Made by a program: the position numbers and the translations under genes | Assembly (NCBI GenBank): GCA_951394045.1 | Contig: OX595993.1 | Coordinates: 868,001 to 932,000 of the forward strand | Origin: Nitzschia sp. DOCU1 | Taxonomy: Eukaryota; Bacillariophyta; Bacillariophyceae; Bacillariales; Bacillariaceae | Direction of reading: 5' to 3' | DNA: 64,000 bases | Notes under the pieces: model-generated | Told to the model about the DNA's origin: nothing | The model's database searches: none | What the model saw: only the letters and a program-made list of their open reading frames with translations | Part shown: piece by piece, positions 53,107 to 62,686 of the stretch | Layout of the letters: every line of letters begins with the position of its first letter | How positions within the stretch are numbered: position 1 is the stretch's first letter

Positions 53107-53595
53107 CCTTGCGGCTGCTGCTGGATTGGCATCATCTTGTTAGCCTCGACAATGGCGCGGTGGACCGTCTCTGAACACTATCTGTTACATCTCACAGTGG
53201 AACCCTTCCACTTTTCGCCGTTTGTGTAAACTAGTAGAGTACAAGATCAAAAAGCAGTAGTTGTGGGAATGATTCCCTCCGTGTCGACTGATGGTAGACA
53301 TTCTGTCCTCCCGCATTGCCGCCATGAAAAGGTCGAGCGAGTCGATGACTCAAAAAAATGGCGCGAAAACTCGAGCCGGCCGACTCACCCGTTGGCACCC
53401 TCTCGGCACTTGAACGGAAAAGAATTTTCGAAAGGACCTCCCACCACCATGGTCATCATTGACGATGGAGATGTCCTGCGTCCCAAGTGCCAGCAACTTT
53501 AGGGACGGCGGATTAAAGAATCACTGCTCAAACCACAACCTCCTTGGCACGATTCAAACGGTAGATACAACAGTGAACGAACGTGGCATTATACA
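53107..53595. other. Intergenic
   Basis: About 490 bp between two plus-strand genes. One 79-codon frame without a domain was not accepted. Confidence 0.4.
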
Positions 53596-54012
53596 ATGGC
53601 GTCGTCTAATATACCCTCGCTTTGGCAACTAGCAAGCACATCCAAACCGAGTTTCTCGTCGGCGTCGTTCCGGAAACGAGACGAAGCCGCCACACAGGAA
53701 AAGCGAAGTGGAGTTCGACGGGGGGGGCTGGACGGAATCCAATCAAGTTTGGAGAAGGTACAAGACCGAGACTTGGCCATACCTCGTACATCGAGTGAAA
53801 GGGCGGCCAGAGGAAAACAACGTGCCGAATCGTTTGAAAATCGAAAGAAGTGGCGGAAGGAACGACTACAGAATATCACGAATCAATGGGCGGACAATCG
53901 ACTTGACAATAGCGGTTTGCAAGAACCGAGACGAGCTTCGTGGGTGCGGAGTGGTAGCTATAATGATTTGGAAGAAAAGAAATGTGGGTATTTACTCTGC
54001 TGTTTTGGGTGA
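53596..54012 (+). CDS. Small basic hypothetical protein with Cys tail
   Basis: 138 residues from an ATG at 53596. No family recognised. It is rich in Arg, Ser and Glu with a helical stretch (SFENRKKWRKERLQNITNQW) and ends KKCGYLLCCFG. Terminal Cys pairs next to hydrophobic residues are often palmitoylated, so membrane association is possible. It is convergent with the large minus-strand tethering gene, about 100 bp apart. Confidence 0.5.
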   Translation: MASSNIPSLWQLASTSKPSFSSASFRKRDEAATQEKRSGVRRGGLDGIQSSLEKVQDRDLAIPRTSSERAARGKQRAESFENRKKWRKERLQNITNQWADNRLDNSGLQEPRRASWVRSGSYNDLEEKKCGYLLCCFG

Positions 54013-54112
54013 ACGAGCGGGGAGGGGGGTTGGATGCCAGGACTACTGTACTCTGATCAGGTTGCCAGCCCCAATGGCACTATTATGAATTAGATCTATC
54101 TTTTTTTAAGTT

Positions 54113-57100
54113 TTAAGAAAAATTCGAAGATGCGACTTCCAAATCTTGCAATTCTTCCACAAAGGTTCGCCCACTAGCACCCGCTCCAAACGTCAATGGA
54201 GTTCCCGTGGAAGCATCCACACCCAACACCGTGTATCTCAATTCACAGGTCAATATCGCCGTGCCCTCCATACGACTGGGCGCAGCCACTAGCACGCACC
54301 ATGTCGATCCAGTTACCTTGTATGGCAAAACCTTGATGGGCACCAAGGTGGAAGGTTGAATGGCTTCTTCCGAACTTTCCGCTACGACAAAGGCAATGTT
54401 GCCCAGAGCACGACCATCCACCGCCATGGAGTTGTTAGTGACTTTGGCTTGGATAACGACGTGCCGGGGGAAGAAGTGTTTGACAATAACGACGTCTGGA
54501 AAGGTCGAAGAAGCTGAAGATGATGGCCGGGCCTTGAAGGGCTTGCTCGAATGTAGAGGGTCTCCCAAATTCATGTTACGCAACTGCGGAACGACGTGCA
54601 AATGCGCTTGGGCTTTCAGTTGAGCCTCTGTGAGTTGCTGCTTGAGCGCATTATGGCGGGCTCGTAGCAACGACGACACGACTTTGAGACGTCGCGCTTG
54701 AGATTCACTCTCCACTAGCGCCGGAATCAAAAAGGGTCGGGCCACAGCAGCCACTGGCACGTTCTTAGGGAGCAGTCGCAAGGCAGCTGCACGATCAATA
54801 ACACTTCGTCGAAGTGCCAACACTTGAATGGCAGCGGTTGTTCCCCTCTTCTTGTCGGTATCAGACTCAAGAGCTACCTTGACCAAAGGTAGGTAGGCAC
54901 ATCCTTCTCCTGATGGTCGGGAGCTGCTCTCGGACGCAAATGGATTCATGTCATCGCGGTCTTCCAACACTCCAGCCGCGGCCAGTCGAGCCCGTTCGGC
55001 TTCTCGTCGAGCCTGCTGACGTTCGTACCTGGCATCACAATATTCCAAGGCTAGATCCATACTCTTACAGTCAATGTACAAGATTCGCAATGCCTCCACA
55101 TGTTTTCCCAGACGCCCGAGTACCAAGGCCTGTTCTTCCAAAAACGACTTGGGAAGGGAACTCAGGAGTCTTTCGGATCGAACCTTGGCCAAGGGCCACT
55201 GCAGGAATCGCCGCAACTTTTGTCGATAAATCTTGCCCAATTCCGTTGTATCCTCTGTAGGACGGGGCTGGCGCTGGGGTGCATCATCCCCTCGTTCCGA
55301 AATGACTCCCTCCAACAACAAGAAACAGAGTTCATCGTGAAAGTCAGCGATACGTTCTTCTTGGTATTCGTCTGGCGCCACCAAATCAAAGGCGTCTTCT
55401 TCGGTCGGCCGTCCCGTATCAATGCCAATCGCCGACTCCAAAAACGCAACTGCCAGTGCCCGCCCCGTATCCATGGGCAGAACGCCACCCATTTCTGAGG
55501 CGGGCTCCCGAATGGTGGGTTGAATTCCCTTTAGCAGTTGCACTACTCGAGACGGATAAACTGGATGAGCCAGAGGATCGTCCTTGGCCAAGAGTTGTTT
55601 CCATTGACTGGCATTTTCCGGGTGCAATACAGTGAAGACATTGAGACCCATGCGAGGGTTGTGCTCCAAGAGACGTGTTGTAGCGGGCGATCGTAACACC
55701 AACTCGCACGCTGCATCTTGAGATGTGGCCCACAATTCACTCAAGTGCGTGGCCGTGTAACTGTCGTACTTGATGGGCGACCAGAAACCTCCTGACGATG
55801 AGGACGATGATGCCAGCTGACCTTGAAGCTGCTGGTGCTGTTTCATGCGTGCATACAAAACATCAATGGCCCGTTCGTGCTTGCCACAAGATCGCAACAG
55901 CCAAGTAGAGGCTTCGACAAACTCCATCGACAAGGCGGCAGGAGCAGCCGTATGCGGACGCGCGGAAGGTCCAGTTGGGAATTGCGTTGACGACGTATAC
56001 TTGCCCACTCGAATGTGAGAGGCTGCTTGTTCGGCGCTCGGCTGTGCGGCTTCCCGTAGCAAGCGATCCGTGACGAGTTCACAGACCCGACTAGCTGCTG
56101 GGCTCAGAGGAGATGACGACTCGTTTGATCCATCTACGACCAGCACCCCCATTTTTGCTGCACAAGCCTTGGCTGCCCGATTGGCTAACGATGCCTTGGG
56201 GGTTGGAGTCAACAGCGTACACACCAAGCACAACAATGCGGTGCCAGTGACCAAGGAGTTGGGAGTATCGGCTGTCACAACGGGAGACGACTCCGCCTTG
56301 GTAGTACTACCGGTTAATGGAACGGCCGATCCTGCTTGTCTTGATGCCTCGACAAAGGCCGAAGACGAGGCTGAATTCATATGAAACGTTGCCGTCTTTG
56401 CGGAGTTTTGATCCCCAGCTACCGTCCGTTCTGTAGGCCATCCCGTCGCCCCGCCACCTTCAAAATCTGCTAGACCCAAAATGGCCTCCAAATATTGGCG
56501 CAACAAATCGCGGGCATGATCCGTCGGTTCCGGTCCCACATAGGACGTAGCAGTAAAGCTAGCATACAAGGCTTCCGCCAGCTCACTCCGGGGAAAGCCA
56601 TTGGATCCAAATGCATCAATGGAATGACGCATGAGTCGATCGGCCAAATCTTGGGTCGTATCTGGTTGGCAATGCAAAACTTTGGCTTGGCCTGAATAAC
56701 TTCCTGCCACAATGTAGGGGACAGTATGTGTTGTGGCATCATCGTGGAAACTTCTCAAGACAAAAAAGTCATTGGGACGTGTTCCGACTTCTACCGTCTT
56801 GAGAGGAATCGCCAAGCAACTCGGGCTTCGAATGCTAATCAATCCATCCGACGTCAAGAGTGCCAACCAGGGCCAACTAGTGGCAGCGGCTAAAATAGGC
56901 GATGAGATTGTTACCACTCCGTTGCGGGGTGGTGCACAGGACACTTGTTGTTGTGCATATTGCATATCAATGACAGCACATTCTCTTCCATTAGCACAAA
57001 GCAAACTGGACCAGTCGGGATCCATACTGGGATCTTGAATATCCAAAACAATGACTGGGTGTACTTGTGAGGACTGAGCAAAAGTAACGACACGGACGCA

Positions 57101-57979
57101 TTCGGGTGGTGGCAAGGCTACTGTCCCTGCGGCCACTAACGTAGGATCCTCTCCTTTATCCCGTCCCGGCACGGCAATGACACCATTACCAACGGCGACG
57201 ACTGCCACCTTGCCTCCACTGGTTAATTGCAAGGCATCTTGACCTCCCCTCGCCCCTGGAGCTGGCAAGACGACACTCGAAAAGTCTAGAGACGGGGCAG
57301 TCAATCGTCCTGACCGACGCTTGTTTGACGACTCCAAAAACGATTCTGGCGGAATGGTATACAAACGACGGCCTCCTGCCATGACAAATCCACAACGATT
57401 ATGATAGGTCGCACAGGATACTCGTGGCATGCCACCGCCACCACCACTCAAACTGGAGGGTGTGGGCAATTTTGAAAAGCTTCCTTGCTGTAGAGTAACT
57501 AGTAGTGTGGCATAGTGACCACTACTAGTACTGGCATTGCCACTGCTACCAGTACTGCCCCGATTGTCGTCCACCAGCACCAAAAAGACTGGACGATGCG
57601 GCGGTGATTGTTTGGCCTGAAGGACTCCCACCACAGCTCCCGGCAACGAAGATCCAGCCAGATCCACTGGCAAGTAAGCTCGTGGTAGATTTGAGGGAGG
57701 TCTTCTTCCAGTGGATACTCCTAGTGGAGGTCGTGGGGTAGAAGCGCTGCCGCTGCTGCTACCACCACTCGACGAAGATGATGGCAATGGATAAGTTCGA
57801 TAATGCAAACTGCCCTTTTCCGTACCAAAGACCACAGCTTGAGCGGTAGGAGTTTCCGCAGCTCCAGCGGCTACTTCAAATGGATTCGTTTCTTGGGAGC
57901 CAGCTGCAGCCGTGTAAACACACAAACTCCGGGGCTGTGCCACCGTGCTGCGTAAATCCCAGCTCGCGTCCATGGACAT
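54113..57979 (-). CDS. VPS39/VPS3-type (TGFBRAP1-like) HOPS/CORVET subunit
   Basis: An intact 1288-residue single-exon gene from an ATG at 57979. The N-terminal half has short beta repeats consistent with a CNH-type propeller (VVFGTEKGSLHYRTY at about residue 48, SWPWLALLTSDGLISIRS). The C-terminal part has the diagnostic Vam6/Vps39 helical stretch SFLEEQALVLGRLGKHVEAL, then DLALEYCDARYERQQ, followed by the second Vps39-type segment (AALRLLPKNVPVAAVARPFL; SSLLRARHNALKQQL). Past the usual end is an extra beta-rich tail (VVIVKHFFPRHVVIQAKVTN onwards) of about 130 residues resembling an adaptin-ear-like Ig fold. The family tethers membranes for Rab-controlled fusion at endosome and vacuole. Choice between VPS39 and VPS3 is open. 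Confidence 0.8.
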   Translation of the reverse strand: MSMDASWDLRSTVAQPRSLCVYTAAAGSQETNPFEVAAGAAETPTAQAVVFGTEKGSLHYRTYPLPSSSSSGGSSSGSASTPRPPLGVSTGRRPPSNLPRAYLPVDLAGSSLPGAVVGVLQAKQSPPHRPVFLVLVDDNRGSTGSSGNASTSSGHYATLLVTLQQGSFSKLPTPSSLSGGGGGMPRVSCATYHNRCGFVMAGGRRLYTIPPESFLESSNKRRSGRLTAPSLDFSSVVLPAPGARGGQDALQLTSGGKVAVVAVGNGVIAVPGRDKGEDPTLVAAGTVALPPPECVRVVTFAQSSQVHPVIVLDIQDPSMDPDWSSLLCANGRECAVIDMQYAQQQVSCAPPRNGVVTISSPILAAATSWPWLALLTSDGLISIRSPSCLAIPLKTVEVGTRPNDFFVLRSFHDDATTHTVPYIVAGSYSGQAKVLHCQPDTTQDLADRLMRHSIDAFGSNGFPRSELAEALYASFTATSYVGPEPTDHARDLLRQYLEAILGLADFEGGGATGWPTERTVAGDQNSAKTATFHMNSASSSAFVEASRQAGSAVPLTGSTTKAESSPVVTADTPNSLVTGTALLCLVCTLLTPTPKASLANRAAKACAAKMGVLVVDGSNESSSPLSPAASRVCELVTDRLLREAAQPSAEQAASHIRVGKYTSSTQFPTGPSARPHTAAPAALSMEFVEASTWLLRSCGKHERAIDVLYARMKQHQQLQGQLASSSSSSGGFWSPIKYDSYTATHLSELWATSQDAACELVLRSPATTRLLEHNPRMGLNVFTVLHPENASQWKQLLAKDDPLAHPVYPSRVVQLLKGIQPTIREPASEMGGVLPMDTGRALAVAFLESAIGIDTGRPTEEDAFDLVAPDEYQEERIADFHDELCFLLLEGVISERGDDAPQRQPRPTEDTTELGKIYRQKLRRFLQWPLAKVRSERLLSSLPKSFLEEQALVLGRLGKHVEALRILYIDCKSMDLALEYCDARYERQQARREAERARLAAAGVLEDRDDMNPFASESSSRPSGEGCAYLPLVKVALESDTDKKRGTTAAIQVLALRRSVIDRAAALRLLPKNVPVAAVARPFLIPALVESESQARRLKVVSSLLRARHNALKQQLTEAQLKAQAHLHVVPQLRNMNLGDPLHSSKPFKARPSSSASSTFPDVVIVKHFFPRHVVIQAKVTNNSMAVDGRALGNIAFVVAESSEEAIQPSTLVPIKVLPYKVTGSTWCVLVAAPSRMEGTAILTCELRYTVLGVDASTGTPLTFGAGASGRTFVEELQDLEVASSNFS

Positions 57980-58490
57980 TTTTCAGTGTGAACAACAATC
58001 TCCGTTGGAGATCTAATGTCAAACAAAAGCAATGGCAACCAGGACAAGGCACCTCAAAATTAGAAATCGCCAGACTATGTTTGTAAGTTCCACAAACCAA
58101 GGAGAAAGTCGTGTCCAAGGTTTGCCTTATTATCGATCGAATTGCTGTGCATCATTGTCAATGCTTTGTCGGCGTAGCATAGGCGCTCTCGCGATGGCTC
58201 GTGCTCAAAATCCATTGCGTCTTTCTATACGTACGCATGGTACGCATAACGCAAGCTACCCCTGCCATTCTTAGTCGCATACATACCCCGAGCGAGAGAG
58301 CGGGGGCGAGATGGCTGTAGCATCGGTACTATAACGCTCTCTGCTACTCGGAGTAACTAACTTACTAGTAAATAGAGAACTAAGGATACCGTTGCTAATT
58401 TAACTCGAGGGATTCACATAGTGCGGTATCGATCTTGCCACGCTCGCCCGAAGAATACTATACTCGCTCGCATCGTAAGTCTGAAAGAAA
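57980..58490. other. Intergenic
   Basis: About 510 bp between two minus-strand genes; promoter of the tethering subunit and 3' flank of the next gene. No gene seen. Confidence 0.45.
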
Positions 58491-60518
58491 CTATTTGGAT
58501 TTCTTCTTTTTTGTTGCGCGACCCGAGTCAGCCTTGCCCGACGCAGCAGCAGCAGCCGGTGGAAAGGTATATGAGATGCGATCCGGAATATCCCACTTCC
58601 AAGGCCGATAACATTCTTGTATGGCAGTAGCATTCAACAACACTCCATCGGCGTCTTGCAACAATACGCCAAGATCTACCACTTGTTCGTCGTCCGACGG
58701 TGCATGAACCGAGACCGAGTAGGGATCTAAATGTTGTTTTGGAGCCATTTCTCCTCCTCGTCCGGGCAAACACAACAAACGACAAGACTGCAACACTGCT
58801 GTTGTTGAAGAAGTTTTGGTAAAGTCAATGGTCGATACAGCTCGAAAGAATTGTATGCATTGCCATATGCCTTGCATGGGATTGGAATCCTCACTGTCAC
58901 TAGCAGCCGCAAACGCATGAGCCACACTGGCTTCTTGCCATTCTAGAATCTTGCCAGTTTGACCACTGACGCGACACACACGAGTAGCCACATTGGGTCT
59001 TGCAGTATTTGGCTTTGGCTGCTGCAGTAACAATTGATCCAAAATCCACAAGGAGCGTTCATAACGACAAGGTAATTCTTGCCCTCGTTCGGGAAAATAA
59101 TCGACATGAGCACGTAATCGTAGTGGTACAGTCGATGCATCGGGCAATTTCCATAATAATCGAACCTCGGATCGAATCAAGACACGTAGAGGCTCACGTC
59201 TTATTCCACCCGTAGTAGAGTTTGGAATTGTCCAAAGAGTATAGGCGTATTGTTGTTGGGCCGGTGAAGTTGTTGGCGCAAACGAATCGTGTGATTCCAC
59301 AATAGAAGCAGCATTAGTAGCTTGAAGATGTAAACCTTGTTGAATTCCTCGTGTCAAACAAGCACGGGGTGTCGTATAAGCTTGTGCCAAGGGAGCTTGC
59401 AACACCATTACATTCTTTTTGCCTATAGTTTGTATCATGACGGCAGGGAGTAACCATCGTGTCGTGGCGTCTCCCGGAATGGCCAATAGCGCCTCTAGAC
59501 ATATATCCGTAGTAATCATGTCCGCTTGATGCTTCACAGCGAGTTGTAATGCCTTGGAGTCGTTTTGTAGATGTTTGGTAGTAGTAGCGGCAGCACTCAC
59601 CGGCACTGGCACTAGAGACCCAACTGCTGGTAGTTCCGAAACGACCGGTATCCGATTTTGGTTGTCATTGTCATTGTCGAGCATCACTAGATGAATATCC
59701 AAATCGGTCACATCCACTTCGGTGAGTGCCGCATCCGGTCGCAAGGACAATACTTGACGACACTTGCCAAATTTCGTGAAAGGCTCCTTGTTCCCATGTT
59801 GTTGTGGCATCAACAACAGCAACTGCTGTAATAGTCGTTCATTGTGCTCCAGATTGGCAGTACAAGCCCACTGACAATAGGCTCGTAACCTGGACGACGA
59901 CGACGATAGGCCCAGTAATAGCCGGTCGTGTTTGTGCTGGACCCAGAATTTTTGTACGGCCAAACGATACTGGGCTTGTTCGGCAGGTACCAAGGTCATG
60001 AATTGCTTCCAATGAGCTCGTTCCGAAGGCGTCCGACGTTCCGTCAATTGTACGAGTTTGAGATAACGACGATGTTGGGCCGACGTCAATGTCGAAAAGG
60101 CAGAATTGTCCAAATCTTCTACTGTTGTATCGTCTTGCGCTTTTGAGATTTGACCATGGAATGTTGTTGCAGCAGCAGATGGAAGTGGAATTCCCACCTC
60201 TTGATAAAAGGCTTGCAAAAATGGTGACTTGGTCACAAACGACTGTGTATTGGAGACAATGGTTGATGACAAAATTTGACTCGACGCCCAAGGGCGACGA
60301 CGACGCGTCGAAATAGAACCTGCCGAGTAGTCATGAATTGTTCGAAACTCATCATTTGTATCGTCATTGTCATTATGATTGTCAACCATGCAGAATTTTT
60401 TTCGTCGGTGTTGCCATGAATAGCGGCGTTTCAGGCAAGTCTCGGTGGCAGAATCATCATTGGGACGACTCATGCTGGCAATGACTACATTTGGATTATT
60501 ATCCAATAAATAATGCAT
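58491..60518 (-). CDS. Putative little elongation complex subunit 2 (ICE2/NARG2-like C-terminal domain)
   Basis: About 675 residues from the first in-frame ATG at 60518; a second candidate ATG lies at 60473, and the frame runs upstream only to a TTG. The N-terminal half is Gln/His/Thr-rich with a helical segment (LTSAQHRRYLKLVQLTERRT). The last ~200 residues have the order of motifs I recall for the NARG2 C-terminal domain: PLRVLIRSEV, HVDYFPERGQELP, SLWILDQLL, LEWQEASVAHAF, then NPMQGIWQCIQFFRAV and LLCLPGRGG. It ends in a basic TKKKKSK, a likely nuclear signal. In animals this complex supports snRNA transcription. The family call is from memory of the profile, so moderate. Confidence 0.5.
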   Translation of the reverse strand: MHYLLDNNPNVVIASMSRPNDDSATETCLKRRYSWQHRRKKFCMVDNHNDNDDTNDEFRTIHDYSAGSISTRRRRPWASSQILSSTIVSNTQSFVTKSPFLQAFYQEVGIPLPSAAATTFHGQISKAQDDTTVEDLDNSAFSTLTSAQHRRYLKLVQLTERRTPSERAHWKQFMTLVPAEQAQYRLAVQKFWVQHKHDRLLLGLSSSSSRLRAYCQWACTANLEHNERLLQQLLLLMPQQHGNKEPFTKFGKCRQVLSLRPDAALTEVDVTDLDIHLVMLDNDNDNQNRIPVVSELPAVGSLVPVPVSAAATTTKHLQNDSKALQLAVKHQADMITTDICLEALLAIPGDATTRWLLPAVMIQTIGKKNVMVLQAPLAQAYTTPRACLTRGIQQGLHLQATNAASIVESHDSFAPTTSPAQQQYAYTLWTIPNSTTGGIRREPLRVLIRSEVRLLWKLPDASTVPLRLRAHVDYFPERGQELPCRYERSLWILDQLLLQQPKPNTARPNVATRVCRVSGQTGKILEWQEASVAHAFAAASDSEDSNPMQGIWQCIQFFRAVSTIDFTKTSSTTAVLQSCRLLCLPGRGGEMAPKQHLDPYSVSVHAPSDDEQVVDLGVLLQDADGVLLNATAIQECYRPWKWDIPDRISYTFPPAAAAASGKADSGRATKKKKSK

Positions 60519-60773
60519 GCACTGATTCCAACAACAACAACAAGACTCTTTCAAACTACTACTATGGTATTCACACCCGATCTTTTCAATAGAGAGTTAA
60601 AACAGGCGACAACATCGTGGATAGCGAGGGGGTGAAACGATGGATGCGAGCGTGCGGCTCCGTCTCGAGTCATGAGTCAAGTCATGCCTCAGGGCGGGCG
60701 GGAAGCGCATACTCGCCAAAAAAACACGGCCGCAATAAGTCACTAAGAGAGGGCAAGACATTTTGAGTGTCAC

Positions 60774-61087
60774 TGTTCGATTACGGCGATTCGAATGAAT
60801 GGTTTGAAGGCCATTCGGACGAGTCGACTAGTGACTCGAATCGACTGCGTCTCACGACTCAGTACTATTCGCAGAACGACTAGGATCCGGAAGAGAGCTA
60901 GTCTTGCGGAAGCGACAAGATCGTAAAGACTTCCGTCAAGACTCAGACTAGCTTCCGCAAGATCAGGAAATGCACGATCGAAAGATCGCAAGATTAGAAA
61001 GTAGATGCTCAAACGAGCTCATAATACTAAGAACCAAACGTTCTAAAAGCAAGCCCATAACCTGTTTACGAACCGGTTATTTTAACA
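60774..61087 (+). repeat. 5' LTR of copia element 2
   Basis: Starts TGTTCGATTACGG (compare TGTTCAAATACGG in element 1) and ends TTTTAACA before the shared primer-binding sequence; 314 bp against 312. It contains an 11-bp inverted repeat, CTTGCGGAAGC at 60903-60913 and GCTTCCGCAAG at 60951-60961. The 3' partner lies beyond the window, so the left boundary rests on similarity of the termini. Confidence 0.8.
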
Positions 61088-61101
61088 CGCTTCCTCTGCG
61101 C
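61088..61101 (+). other. Putative primer-binding site of copia element 2
   Basis: CGCTTCCTCTGCGC, identical to that of element 1, although the surrounding leader sequences differ. Confidence 0.65.
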
Positions 61102-61126
61102 TAACGCAACTAAATCAACATCCACC

Positions 61127-62686
61127 ATGGCCAGTCGCTCAAGCAACCGCCAGGCTCAAAGGCGAGGTCGAGCCGCAGCCCAAGGACAAGGAGCTCCCGC
61201 TCCGGATGACCCCCCGCCACCGCCGCCTGCGGTACGACGCGGAGGAGTCGAAGAATCGAAGGAGTCGGAGGAGCCGAACGAGTCGGAAGAAACAAAGCAG
61301 TCCGAGGAGTCGGAGGTCGAAAACCCCCTCGACGAAGAAGTTATGGATTCGTGGGCAGGGTTCAGCCTTACACCGGGAACCTACCAACCGGCGAGGCTAC
61401 TCGACTACATCAAGAAGGAAGACTACCATCACTACAGGGACGCAACGAAGAAGCTCCATGAAGAGCTCTACGATGGAACCCCCGAAGGCTTCCAGCAGTT
61501 TATGAAGTTGCTGGGTGAACGAGCGAACGAGTTCGGTTGGGATCGCAACGACGGGATACTATGGATGCGACCTGGTTTGAACCAAAGCCCTCTCAACATC
61601 CTCAAGGATTATGGTCAAATCACCTTGAACCGAGTGAGGGACGTTGCTGAACTCTTTGTGACCACAAAGACACGCAAGGCACAGGACGACCGAATGCTCT
61701 ATGAGTGCATCAGTAAGTCACTGAGCACAAGCGCGAAGGCGAAGGTCAATCAACACCAGGACCTCTACATGTTTCAGAGGACTGAAGACTGCGCCCTTCT
61801 CCCATCAGGAATTGTGTTCCTCAAGATCCTCATCCGAGAGTCCTACTTAGACTCAAACGCCACCACCGGCATGATTCGAACCAAGCTCTCGAACCTCGAC
61901 GATTACATCACTCAGGTCGGAAACGACATCCTCAAGTTCAATGCATATGTCCAGACGATGGTCGAGGGACTGAACGCACGTGGCGAGACATCCAGCGACC
62001 TCTTATCTCATTTATTTAAGGGATATTCGGCGTGCTCGGACAGTGAGTTCGTTCGCTACATTAGCGACAAGCAAAGTGACTGGGAAGAAGGGAAGCCTAT
62101 GACCCCCGAACTCTTGATGGACCTCGCAGCCACGAGGTACAAAATACGAAAGGATAAGGAAATCTGGGAAGCCCCGAACCCTGAGGTCGAACAAATCATG
62201 GCTATGCAGGCCAAATTGAGCAAGATGCTTAAGAAGAACCGCGAAGGCGGGAACAGAAAGCCGAAGGCGAAGGATTCTCCAAAGTCCGTACTTAAGAAGA
62301 ACGGGAAGTACTCCTTGAAGACCGATAAGCGCCCTAAGTGGCTCGCCGACAACGAAGAACCCAAGAAGGACGAACTCAAGAAAGCCAAGCAGCACAATGG
62401 AAAGGAGTGGTACTGGTGCGGCGTAGCTACTGGAGGCAAATGCGACGGTCGCTGGCGCTGCCACAAGCCCTCCGAATGCAAAGGCACGGCTAAAGACAGG
62501 AAGAGATCCTCCAAGGGTGACGACGCTGACGGCGACAAACCGACCAAGAAGACCAAGATCAATCCGAAAGCGATCACCATCAACGAGGCGAGAGCCAAGT
62601 TGCAAGGAGGATACAAGGATGATGGCTACGATACAAGTGACTACGACTACGACGATGATGAAATGTCCGAGTCTGCTGATGTCTGA
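61127..62686 (+). CDS. Copia element 2 Gag
   Basis: 519 residues from an ATG in a strong context (CCACCATGG). The N-terminus is Arg/Gln/Pro-rich with a Glu/Ser repeat (EESKESEEPNESEETKQSEE). The core aligns with Gag 1: LIRESYLDSNATTGMIRTKL, LSHLFKGYSACSDSEFVRYI, EIWEAPNPEVEQIMAMQAKL. The zinc-knuckle-like part is YWCGVATGGKCDGRWRCHKP, followed by SEC, with a basic stretch on both sides. It ends in a Tyr/Asp-rich acidic tail and a TGA at 62684-62686. Confidence 0.9.
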   Translation: MASRSSNRQAQRRGRAAAQGQGAPAPDDPPPPPPAVRRGGVEESKESEEPNESEETKQSEESEVENPLDEEVMDSWAGFSLTPGTYQPARLLDYIKKEDYHHYRDATKKLHEELYDGTPEGFQQFMKLLGERANEFGWDRNDGILWMRPGLNQSPLNILKDYGQITLNRVRDVAELFVTTKTRKAQDDRMLYECISKSLSTSAKAKVNQHQDLYMFQRTEDCALLPSGIVFLKILIRESYLDSNATTGMIRTKLSNLDDYITQVGNDILKFNAYVQTMVEGLNARGETSSDLLSHLFKGYSACSDSEFVRYISDKQSDWEEGKPMTPELLMDLAATRYKIRKDKEIWEAPNPEVEQIMAMQAKLSKMLKKNREGGNRKPKAKDSPKSVLKKNGKYSLKTDKRPKWLADNEEPKKDELKKAKQHNGKEWYWCGVATGGKCDGRWRCHKPSECKGTAKDRKRSSKGDDADGDKPTKKTKINPKAITINEARAKLQGGYKDDGYDTSDYDYDDDEMSESADV

